In this document: in pieces, positions 1 through 5,162 of the stretch
Layout of the letters: the number at the start of each line of letters is the position of its first letter
Numbering within the stretch: the first letter of the stretch is position 1
NCBI GenBank assembly: GCA_007123395.1
Contig: SKLD01000464.1
Coordinates: 1-5,162 of the forward strand
Direction: 5' to 3'
DNA: 5,162 nucleotides
Source of the DNA: Opitutales bacterium
GTDB taxonomy: Bacteria > Verrucomicrobiota > Verrucomicrobiia > Opitutales > Oceanipulchritudinaceae
Program-made: the position numbers and the translations under genes
The notes under the pieces: generated by a model
The model's input: only the letters and a program-made list of their open reading frames with translations
The model's database searches: none
Told to the model about the DNA's origin: nothing

Positions 1-93
1 CGCCGGATGGAGGAAAAAGCGCGACCCGTCGAGGTTGATCGTTGTGACGCTTTCGAGGTTCGGGCGTTTTGCCTCTGAAGCCTTTTTCACCAT
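1..93 (-). CDS. ccoG: CcoG (RdxA/FixG-type) cbb3 oxidase assembly protein, N-terminal fragment
   Basis: Only the first 31 codons are in the window; the gene runs off the left edge. The visible protein begins MVKKASEAKRPNLESVTTIN and continues with a D-G-S-R-F-F-L-H-P-A stretch. This 'DGSR-FLHPA' wording is typical of the start of CcoG, just before its first membrane helix. CcoG is a membrane protein with ferredoxin-type iron-sulfur clusters that acts as a copper reductase in assembly of the haem-copper centre of cbb3 oxidase. None of the cluster-binding cysteines are in view. It starts 40 bases after the ccoP stop, the usual ccoNOQP-ccoG order, which strongly supports the call. A GAAGG motif lies only one base before the ATG, so the GTG second codon, four bases from that motif, may be the real start. 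Confidence 0.8.
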   Translation of the reverse strand, partial: MVKKASEAKRPNLESVTTINLDGSRFFLHPA

Positions 94-133
94 ACCTTCG
101 GAAGTTACCCGCTGCGCGAGTGGCGCGCCCTGT

Positions 134-742
134 TCAGCGCTCGGAGGCCCGTCCCGGCGAGTCCGGTGCCGTTTTCATGTTTTCCGGATCGTTGTAGCTA
201 AGGATATACGCAGTCACTTCGGCAACACGGCGCGGTCCCAGTTCGCGCTCCCATGCCTGCATACCCTTCGTGGGATCGGGCGAACCGTCGCGCACCACCG
301 AATATATGTCGATTGGCGCGTGGCCCCACTTCCACACCCCGTCATTCAAGGGAAGTCCTCCGCCCATGCCGCCGCCGAGGTCCTCGCCGTGGCAAAAGGC
401 GCATTGGTCACGATAGACAGCCTGTCCCGAGGCAATGACATTCGGATTCTTGCTCATCGCCCACAGCGTCTCATCGTCAATATCGCCCACCATGGCGAAG
501 CGCCGCGCTTCAATCTCCTGCATCGCGGCGGTGACACGTTCTTGGTCGCTCGGCACAGCCCGGAATGTGTACCACACGATCCAATACACAGCGGAAATGA
601 TGATCGCGATATAGAGCGTCCAAAGCCACCAGTTGGGCAGGCGCTGGTCGTACTCCTGTATGCCGTCGTAGACGTGCTCGCGCAGCGTCACGCCGGGGGG
701 AAGTTCTTCTTGGTCTTGCCGGTTGTTATCGGGACTGCTCAT
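134..742 (-). CDS. ccoP: CcoP, cbb3-type cytochrome c oxidase subunit III, short single-haem form
   Basis: This membrane-anchored c-type cytochrome passes electrons from soluble donors into the cbb3 oxidase. The 202-residue protein has the N-terminal CcoP/FixP signature at residues 23-39 (H-x-YDGI-x-EYD-x-x-LP-x-WW), then a membrane helix at about 40-58. A periplasmic cytochrome c domain follows at about 100-186. It contains one haem attachment site, C114-A-F-C117-H118, with Met161 in a G-M-Q-A-W segment as the likely distal ligand. Classical proteobacterial CcoP has about 300 residues and two haem c sites; here there is room and motif for only one. The ATG at 742 was chosen because the conserved block then sits some 20 residues from the N-terminus. 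The frame stays open to 829, but starting there would add an unconserved Arg-rich tail inside ccoQ. It overlaps the ccoQ end by 17 bases. No clear ribosome binding site was seen, so translational coupling is likely. Confidence 0.93.
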   Translation of the reverse strand: MSSPDNNRQDQEELPPGVTLREHVYDGIQEYDQRLPNWWLWTLYIAIIISAVYWIVWYTFRAVPSDQERVTAAMQEIEARRFAMVGDIDDETLWAMSKNPNVIASGQAVYRDQCAFCHGEDLGGGMGGGLPLNDGVWKWGHAPIDIYSVVRDGSPDPTKGMQAWERELGPRRVAEVTAYILSYNDPENMKTAPDSPGRASER

Positions 743-950
743 CGGAATCGCGTGAGGTGTTGGAATCGCTTGACGGCGCCGGACGTCGCTTGTCCTCGTC
801 TTCAAGCGGGAGACCGGCCATGTATTCACGGTCCTTGCGCTTCATACGGAGGGTCTTCACGACAATCGCGAAAAAGGCGGTCGCAATGAGCAGAAAGCCT
901 ACAATCAGGAGCAGGTTCTGCCATTCTTCGAGGATGAGGCGACGGAACAT
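726..950 (-). CDS. ccoQ: CcoQ, small accessory subunit of cbb3-type cytochrome c oxidase
   Basis: The 74-residue protein has one membrane helix at about residues 13-31, then a basic stretch (K32 to R41) and the acidic motif GLPLEDEDKRR at 46-56. An N-terminal half-polar segment, a single helix and an 'LPL-acidic' tail are typical of CcoQ/FixQ, which helps stabilise the assembled oxidase. The last 16 or so residues are rich in Ser, Asp and Arg and look disordered. The gene begins 12 bases after the ccoNO stop, and its end overlaps ccoP by 17 bases, giving the standard N-O-Q-P order. No Shine-Dalgarno motif is visible in the 12-base gap, so it is probably translated by coupling. The ATG at 950 is the first start after the ccoNO stop and puts the helix at the usual distance. 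Confidence 0.88.
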   Translation of the reverse strand: MFRRLILEEWQNLLLIVGFLLIATAFFAIVVKTLRMKRKDREYMAGLPLEDEDKRRPAPSSDSNTSRDSDEQSR

Positions 951-962
951 CGGCGGAGCGGG

Positions 963-3302
963 TTATTCGGTTGCGGTCGAATCGCCTGCCGCGGAAGCCA
1001 CATCACCCCCGCGCGTTTCGGCAGCGCCAAGCTTCTGCATGTAGGCAATGAGAGCGACCATCTGGCTCTCCGGTTCGGCATAATGACCCGCCTCGCGCAG
1101 GCGCCGGGAGATCTCTTCGCCCTGCTCGCGGGCCTTCTCAATGATCTCTTCCGCGGTCCACTCGGGATAGGGCACCCCGAGAATGCGCTGGACGCGGATG
1201 CGCGAGGGCAGCGCCTCCAGAGGCGTCCGCTTTTCGACGAGCCATGGGTAGGCGGGCATGTTTGATCCCGGCGATGTCGCACGCGGGTCGACCATATGGA
1301 TAAAGTGCCAGTCGTCGGTGCGCAGCCCGCCTTCCCGGGCGAGGTCGGGCCCGGTGCGCTTGCTGCCCCACTGGAAGGGGAAATCGTAGATCGACTCACC
1401 GAGCCGCGAGTAGTCGCCGTAGCGCATAACGTCGGGCACGAGGGTGCGGATCATCTGCGAATGGCAGCCGTAGCAGCCCTCCGCTATATAGATGTCGCGC
1501 CCGGCCAGTTCGAGTGGCGTGTAGGGCACTTGTATGCGGTCTTCGATGTTCTTCGCGCGGTAAACGGTGACGGCGGGAATGATCTGCACGGCGCCGCCGA
1601 TGGCCACGGCGATGAAAGTAAGCGCCGTGAACGGTGCCCAGTTGCCAATGAGCTTCTCGTGCCAGTCGTTCCACCGCGCGCCCGCCGCCTTGAAGTGGAC
1701 GATCGCCGCGAGAATGGCAAAGATCGAGGCAAAGAGCCCGAGGATGGCGAACAGACCGTCCCCGAACATCCACAGGCAAAGCGCGAGCATGCCCGCCGTG
1801 CAATAGAGCACCGGAGCATTGAAGAAAGTGCGCCGGGCGCCGATGGTTCCCTCCATCTTGCGCGTTTCGTCGCGGTCGCGCGTGTAAACCTCCATCGTGC
1901 CGTTGACGGCCTCGCTGCCGACAATGCTCCGGTAGAGGTTGTAGAGCATGATGACCCAGCCGAGGAGGTAGAGGCCGCCGCCGACGGCGCGCAGCCCCAT
2001 CGCCGGGCGGATGGCGGAGAGCGTCTCGACGAAAGAATAGGTGAGTGATGTGCCCTCATCCTGGGTGCTGTTGAGCATGACCCCTTGCGTGATGCCGCTC
2101 ACCCACATCGCCGCGATATAGAGAAGGATGCCGATGAGCGCGATCCAGAAGTGCAAGTTGGCCAAGGCGACCGAATACAGCTTGGTGCGCCACAGACGCG
2201 GCACCAGCCAGTAGAACATGCCCGCCGCGAGCAGACCGTTCCAGCCGAGCGTGCCGCTGTGGACGTGCCCGATGATCCAGTCGGTGTAGTGCGCCATGGC
2301 GTTGACGGCGCGAATGGAGAGAAGCGGCCCCTCGAAGGTCGCCATCCCGTAAAATGTGACGCCCGCCGCGAAAAACTTCAGCACCGGATCGGTGCGCAGT
2401 TTGTGCCATGCCCCGCGCAGGGTGAGCAGGCCGTTGAGCATGCCGCCCCAACTCGGCGCCCAGAGCATGAGCGAGAAGAGCATGCCGAGCGTTTGCAGCC
2501 AGTGCGGCAGCGCGGTGTTGAGAAGGTGGTGCGGCCCCGCCCAGATGTAGATGAAGACGAGCGACCAAAAGTGGATGACACTCAGGCGATAGCTGTAGAC
2601 AGGTCGTTCCGCCGCCTTGGGTAGGAAATAATACATGATCCCGAGAATCGGCGTCGTCAAAAAGAAGGCTACCGCGTTGTGCCCGTACCACCACTGCACG
2701 AGGGCGTCCTGCACCCCGGAGAAGATCGGGTAGCTGTGCGTGAGACTGGTCGGAATCTGCAAGTGGTTGACGATGTAGAGCATCGCCACGGTGACGATCG
2801 TCGCGATGTAAAACCACAGGGCGACATAGAGCGTCGGCTCGTTGCGCTTCGCGAGGGTCCAGAAGAAGTTGATCGCGAAGACCACCCAGATAATCACCAC
2901 CATCAAATTGATCGGCCAGATCAGCTCGGCGTATTCCTTGCCCCGCGTGAGTCCGAGCGGAAGCGTCACCGCCGCGCACACAATGATGAACTGCCAGCCC
3001 CAGAAGTGAATCCGCGACAGGAGGTCCGACGCCAGCCGCGCCTTGCACAGCCGTTGCGTCGAATAATAAATCCCGGCGAACATCATGTTGCCGACAAAGG
3101 CGAAGATCGCCGCGTTCGTGTGCAGCGGCCGTAGCCGCCCGTAGCTAAGCCATTCCAGACCGAAGTGCAGCTGGTGGAAGTTCAGCATCAGTGCCACGAT
3201 CACGCCCGCGAGCATGCCGACCGCTCCCCACAGCACGCTGGCAATCAGGAACCAGCGCACTATCTGGTCGTCGAATTCAATCGTCTTTTTTCCGTCTGTC
3301 AT
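963..3302 (-). CDS. ccoNO: CcoNO, fused cbb3-type cytochrome c oxidase subunits I and II
   Basis: This 779-residue protein joins the catalytic subunit CcoN and the monohaem cytochrome c subunit CcoO. It reduces oxygen to water and conserves energy as a proton gradient. In the CcoN part (about 1-463) the metal ligands can be read: His61 (PLHTN) and His348 for low-spin haem b, His208 (WYGHN), His258 and His259 (GPHH) for CuB, His346 (GHVHSG) for haem b3, and the cross-linking Tyr252 (IYIWAG). Glu324 lies in TFEGP. The CcoO part has a membrane helix at about 556-578, haem site C610-Y-G-C613-H614 and distal Met682 (NMPAYPW). Between them, about 496-513 and 517-536 look like two extra helices. The ATG at 3302 was chosen because the conserved protein starts there. 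An in-frame GTG at 3311, 12 bases after a GGGAGGGG motif (3324-3331), is an alternative, as is a GTG at 3347. The start overlaps the preceding small gene by 26 bases. Confidence 0.96.
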   Translation of the reverse strand: MTDGKKTIEFDDQIVRWFLIASVLWGAVGMLAGVIVALMLNFHQLHFGLEWLSYGRLRPLHTNAAIFAFVGNMMFAGIYYSTQRLCKARLASDLLSRIHFWGWQFIIVCAAVTLPLGLTRGKEYAELIWPINLMVVIIWVVFAINFFWTLAKRNEPTLYVALWFYIATIVTVAMLYIVNHLQIPTSLTHSYPIFSGVQDALVQWWYGHNAVAFFLTTPILGIMYYFLPKAAERPVYSYRLSVIHFWSLVFIYIWAGPHHLLNTALPHWLQTLGMLFSLMLWAPSWGGMLNGLLTLRGAWHKLRTDPVLKFFAAGVTFYGMATFEGPLLSIRAVNAMAHYTDWIIGHVHSGTLGWNGLLAAGMFYWLVPRLWRTKLYSVALANLHFWIALIGILLYIAAMWVSGITQGVMLNSTQDEGTSLTYSFVETLSAIRPAMGLRAVGGGLYLLGWVIMLYNLYRSIVGSEAVNGTMEVYTRDRDETRKMEGTIGARRTFFNAPVLYCTAGMLALCLWMFGDGLFAILGLFASIFAILAAIVHFKAAGARWNDWHEKLIGNWAPFTALTFIAVAIGGAVQIIPAVTVYRAKNIEDRIQVPYTPLELAGRDIYIAEGCYGCHSQMIRTLVPDVMRYGDYSRLGESIYDFPFQWGSKRTGPDLAREGGLRTDDWHFIHMVDPRATSPGSNMPAYPWLVEKRTPLEALPSRIRVQRILGVPYPEWTAEEIIEKAREQGEEISRRLREAGHYAEPESQMVALIAYMQKLGAAETRGGDVASAAGDSTATE

Positions 3303-3486
3303 CGGTCTCACTCGCTTCTTTGTCCCCTCCCTTGCCCGCCGGCACACGCTTCTCCTCCGCGAGCGGCATCAATGACTCCCGCTCCAAACTGTTGTGGCGC
3401 CGCTGCCGCCGCTGCATGATGAACAGCAGCGAAAACAACCCCGCCAAGAGCAGGCTGATGAAGATAGTGAGGCCGAGGACTTCCAC
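3277..3486 (-). CDS. Small single-helix membrane protein heading the cbb3 oxidase operon (CcoQ-like tail; CcoS-like possible)
   Basis: A 69-residue protein with a membrane helix at about 4-24 at its very N-terminus. A strongly basic stretch follows (QRRQRRH, 25-31), so the tail should be cytoplasmic, and then a charged, probably disordered tail. After the helix it has L-M-P-L-A-E-E-K-R-V-P-A (39-50), which resembles L-P-L-E-D-E-D-K-R-R-P-A in CcoQ of the same operon. It lacks the G-Q-F-D-D-L-type motif of classical CcoS, so the CcoS name used for small genes in cco clusters is not secure. The start is GTG at 3486, the only plausible start after the in-frame stop at 3517-3519; no ribosome binding site is visible. 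It overlaps ccoNO by 26 bases and is the first gene after the promoter region, so a role in assembly or as an extra small subunit is inferred. The exact function is not known. Confidence 0.72.
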   Translation of the reverse strand: MEVLGLTIFISLLLAGLFSLLFIMQRRQRRHNSLERESLMPLAEEKRVPAGKGGDKEASETDDRRKKDD

Positions 3487-3588
3487 TGGATTTCGGTCGG
3501 TTTTCGGGAGGTGCGGTCATTTGCCGGATTTCAACGGCCCTTCTTGAAGAACACATCTTCTAACGCAGCAAACAATTCACTCTTATAA

Positions 3589-3634
3589 CCTAAAGGTATT
3601 AGGATTCCATGCTCCGGTTAATAGAGGACCTAAT
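3589..3634. repeat. Repeated CCTAA/TTAGG hexamers flanking the predicted start site
   Basis: CCTAA (3589-3593) and TTAGG (3599-3603) form a short inverted repeat with a 5-base spacer. ATTAGG (3598-3603) pairs with CCTAAT (3629-3634) across 25 bases that contain the predicted -10 element and transcription start. Three copies of one short motif around a promoter could be an operator, or a leader hairpin in the RNA. They could also be chance in an A/T-rich patch. Confidence 0.4.
3611..3623 (-). promoter_or_regulatory. Predicted -10 element and transcription start of the cco operon
   Basis: On the minus strand, TATTAA (3623 to 3618) matches the TATAAT -10 consensus at 4 of 6 bases. It lies exactly where a -10 belongs if the FNR-type site at 3646-3659 is centred at -41.5, which places the start of transcription near 3611. 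The leader before the first gene would be about 125 bases. No good -35 hexamer is present, as expected for an activator-dependent promoter. Another -10-like TATAAG (3587 to 3582) exists downstream, with only a poor -35. Confidence 0.45.
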
Positions 3635-3645
3635 CATCCGCAATC

Positions 3646-3659
3646 TTGGTGAGTGTCAA
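3646..3659 (-). promoter_or_regulatory. FNR/ANR/FixK-type regulator binding site
   Basis: The plus strand reads TTGGTGAGTGTCAA. This matches the FNR consensus TTGAT-N4-ATCAA at 8 of 10 defined positions and keeps the TTG-N8-CAA core intact. Its centre (3652.5) is 41.5 bases upstream of a predicted start at 3611, and 22 bases separate it from a -10-like TATTAA, the spacing of class II FNR-activated promoters. FNR-family control of cbb3 operons is well established in Proteobacteria; for this organism it is inferred. Confidence 0.6.
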
Positions 3660-3734
3660 CCCCGCATTCAGCTGCCCCGGAAAATCCGTAACTCAAAGCA
3701 CCGGTTCGTCTTCCCGCCGCCACCAACAGCCCGT

Positions 3735-3840
3735 CAATTAATTTTTCGCTGAGCTATCTCTTTTATTTATTTGAGATATATTTATTTTAAACTTAGCTCG
3801 GAAATAAATTTGTTGCAAACCAGAATTATATTTATTGGTG
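3735..3840. repeat. AT-rich intergenic stretch with nested inverted repeats
   Basis: This stretch is far richer in A and T than the flanking genes. It contains TATCTC (3755-3760) pairing with GAGATA (3773-3778) over a 12-base loop, and an outer pair GAGCTA (3751-3756) with TAGCTC (3794-3799). The two pairs share two bases, so they cannot both form completely. It may help to end transcription of the upstream gene, act as an UP-like or protein-binding curved region, or have no function. No gene was found in it. Confidence 0.4.
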
Positions 3841-3875
3841 CCTTGGATCACTCTTGGGGGAATTTACATCGGTTC

Positions 3876-3890
3876 TCCGGCACTCCCGGA
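3876..3890 (-). terminator. Short G+C-rich hairpin directly after the upstream stop codon
   Basis: TCCGG-GAGTG-CCGGA on the minus strand forms a perfect 5-base-pair stem with a 5-base loop, starting on the base after the stop codon of the upstream gene. No run of T follows, so it is at best a weak intrinsic terminator or a 3'-end stabilising hairpin. Confidence 0.3.
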
Positions 3891-5162
3891 TCAATCCATT
3901 ATCTCCCACACGCAGTCGGCGGGGTCGAAGTAAGCTTCGACGTCCGACGGGCGGAACCGCCAGCCGGAATCCGGGAACCAAAGCCAGGATCCCGCCTCGG
4001 CAACCTCGCCTATGCGGAACCAGCCAAGTGAATAATGGTAGCTCCAGTCGCCGCTGACAGTCGCAAAGAAGAGGCCGGAGGCGTCCGCAAACCAGTCTCC
4101 GCCGGAAACTGGTTCGATCCACGGAAAGGCGGCCGCAACGATCTCCGGAACAAAGCGCGGACGCAAGCGGTGCGGTTGGTCAACGGAGAGGTCGAGGTGA
4201 GGTTGGCTGTCGGCGTGGGTTCCATCCCAACCGATAAATCGAAAACCGGGTTCGGGACGCGCTTCGATGCGGATAGTGGAGCCATAGGGCACATGGGTGC
4301 CCACCTGATCGGAAACGGCATGCCCGAACGGAGCGGTCTCCAGAACAACGGAGGGGCTGGGAACGTAGATGAAAGGCGGTGACCCCGCGAGATTGCCGCT
4401 TGTGTCCGCTTCATCGACCGCATCGTCATAGTTGATCTCGACCATCAGGGCGTACTCCCCCAACCGTATTGCCGTCGGCACGGACCACTCCAGTTGAAAG
4501 GTGCGGTTGCGACCGGGATGCCAGCGTGACGCATCCACGGATTGGCTGCCGAGCGGGACGGCGTCATCGTCGGTATCCGCCGGTTGGAGAAACGCGCGCA
4601 CGGCAAGACGCACCTCGTCGCCCGTGGACATCCCGCCCGCATGGCGCACGGTCACGTTACCGCGGAGCCGGTTCTCGGGACCGTATTCGATGTCCGGCGC
4701 ACGGACGGCGGCGACGCGGAAGTCCTGCACTGCAAGCAAGCGGATCTCCCCGCGGTGCCCGAATAGCCCCAACCGGGTCGAATCCCGCCAAAAAGTGGTA
4801 TTTTCGAAGTTCGGCGTATCGATGGGCCAAACGCTTCCGTAGTGGGAAGCGAGGAAAGCCAAACCGTCGGCGGAGGCGACCAGCGTTCCGTCACCGATGT
4901 ATTCCCATCTGTCGACAGGAAGCGGAAAAGCCGTTTCGCGCAGGACTCGGCCGTCTTCGCCGACAAAAGCAATGGCGCGCCGGTCGTTCGACAAATAGAG
5001 CAATTCAGCACCGTCGAACGTGATGCCGCCGAAGGTGCGGTGTTCCAGGTGGGGCACCGCCGCGTATGTCACAAAGTCTCGCGTGAGCAAACGGGCAGAC
5101 CGCAGGGAAGTAATGCCGCTCTCACCCGTATCGCCTACCCTCAGAACATGTAGCCCGTTCCC
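3891..5162 (-). CDS. Modular, probably exported protein with CARDB-like domain, beta repeat and Trp-rich C-terminal module (5' end outside the window)
   Basis: The frame is open to the right edge, so 423 C-terminal residues are visible and the start is missing; an apparent TTG start at 5090 is not real. Residues about 1-145 have repeated short beta-strand patterns (FDGAELLYLS, IGDGTLVASADG) that suggest part of a propeller-like fold. About 150-265 resembles a CARDB domain: a strand before R-G-N-V-T-V-R-H-A-G-G, later L-G-E-Y-A-L-M-V-E-I-N-Y and D-E-A-D-T-S-G-N. About 272-337 matches the bacterial beta repeat with Y-G-S-T-I-R-I-E-A, P-G-F-R-F-I-G-W-D-G and a closing R-F. The last 79 residues are rich in aromatic residues and glycine (GDWFADASGLFF, SLGWFRIG, WLWFPDSGWRF). 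I associate this C-terminal type with large surface or secreted proteins of Verrucomicrobiota. No enzyme motif is seen, and any signal peptide would lie outside the window. Function unknown; a cell-surface or extracellular role is inferred. Confidence 0.85.
   Translation of the reverse strand, partial: GNGLHVLRVGDTGESGITSLRSARLLTRDFVTYAAVPHLEHRTFGGITFDGAELLYLSNDRRAIAFVGEDGRVLRETAFPLPVDRWEYIGDGTLVASADGLAFLASHYGSVWPIDTPNFENTTFWRDSTRLGLFGHRGEIRLLAVQDFRVAAVRAPDIEYGPENRLRGNVTVRHAGGMSTGDEVRLAVRAFLQPADTDDDAVPLGSQSVDASRWHPGRNRTFQLEWSVPTAIRLGEYALMVEINYDDAVDEADTSGNLAGSPPFIYVPSPSVVLETAPFGHAVSDQVGTHVPYGSTIRIEARPEPGFRFIGWDGTHADSQPHLDLSVDQPHRLRPRFVPEIVAAAFPWIEPVSGGDWFADASGLFFATVSGDWSYHYSLGWFRIGEVAEAGSWLWFPDSGWRFRPSDVEAYFDPADCVWEIMD

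Larger units (their letters stand above)
3487..3890. other. 404-base intergenic region between the upstream modular gene and the cco operon
   Basis: No credible protein-coding frame was found on either strand. From the upstream gene toward the cco operon the region holds the post-stop hairpin, an AT-rich part with inverted repeats (about 3735-3840), and a stretch without recognisable signals (about 3660-3735). The FNR-type site, the predicted -10 element and a leader of about 125 bases follow. The length and content suit a regulated promoter for the oxidase operon rather than read-through from the upstream gene. Confidence 0.7.

Noticed and set aside
743..829. Upstream extension of CcoP by 29 residues
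   Set aside because: It would overlap ccoQ by 104 bases and add an unconserved Arg-rich segment. The ATG at 742 gives a normal CcoP N-terminus.
35..889. Long plus-strand open frame (284 codons)
   Set aside because: It lies antisense to ccoG, ccoP and ccoQ, which have clear family signatures. Its translation is Arg/His/Pro-rich with no recognisable motif, as expected for a shadow frame in G+C-rich DNA.
1296..2048. Plus-strand open frame of 250 codons opposite ccoNO
   Set aside because: It is fully antisense to conserved CcoNO sequence. The product is Asp/Glu/Arg/Val-rich with no domain, which fits a shadow frame.
2056..3048. Minus-strand open frame of 330 codons inside ccoNO
   Set aside because: It is a different frame of the same strand as the well-conserved CcoN coding sequence. 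The product is Arg/His/Ala-rich and unlike any known family.
3521..3534. Second TTG-N8-CAA sequence (TTGCCGGATTTCAA)
   Set aside because: Only 7 of 10 consensus bases match. No -10-like element lies at the required distance, and the implied start would fall on the first codon. Probably chance.
3732..3737. Minus-strand TTGACG as a -35 element
   Set aside because: No -10-like hexamer lies 16-18 bases downstream, where the sequence is G+C-rich.
3771..4031. Plus-strand open frame of 86 codons entering the intergenic region
   Set aside because: About half of it is antisense to the modular protein and the rest is AT-rich spacer. It has no motif and no ribosome binding site that I could see.
1..5162. 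A novel defence, mobile or CRISPR-like system
   Set aside because: There are no repeat arrays, transposase or integrase motifs, tRNA genes or target-site duplications. The genes belong to a core respiratory operon and a surface-type protein.

Overview
The window is G+C-rich bacterial DNA with every supported gene on the minus strand. It reads as a piece of a Verrucomicrobiota chromosome, possibly of the Opitutales/Puniceicoccales type. This placement is an inference from three things: a fused cbb3 oxidase subunit I/II, the wording of the CcoG N-terminus, and a Trp/Gly-rich C-terminal module in the right-hand protein that I associate with those bacteria. No rRNA, tRNA, CRISPR array or mobile element was seen.

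Transcription runs from high to low coordinates. Positions 3891-5162 hold the 3' part of a large modular protein, probably exported: possible propeller-like beta region, CARDB-like domain, a beta 'GWDG' repeat, and a Trp-rich C-terminal module. Its real start lies beyond the right edge. Positions 3487-3890 are a 404-base intergenic region. It has a small hairpin after the upstream stop, a strongly AT-rich stretch with inverted repeats, and a well-formed FNR/ANR-type site placed exactly as in a class II activated promoter.

From 3486 to the left edge is a tight cbb3-type (C-family) cytochrome c oxidase operon. Its order is a small single-helix protein, ccoNO (subunits I and II fused in one 779-residue chain), ccoQ, ccoP (short, one haem c), then the first 31 codons of ccoG. 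The genes overlap by 26 and 17 bases or are separated by only 12 and 40 bases, so they are probably one transcript. CcoNO and CcoP form the oxygen-reducing, proton-pumping complex. CcoQ is the small accessory subunit. CcoG is the membrane iron-sulfur protein needed to build the copper site. The FNR-type site suggests induction under low oxygen, which is the usual role of this high-affinity oxidase.

The points most worth a second look are: the small first gene, whose cytoplasmic tail resembles that of CcoQ rather than classical CcoS; the two extra predicted membrane helices at the CcoN-CcoO junction; the single-haem CcoP; the promoter architecture; and the Trp-rich C-terminal module of the upstream protein.
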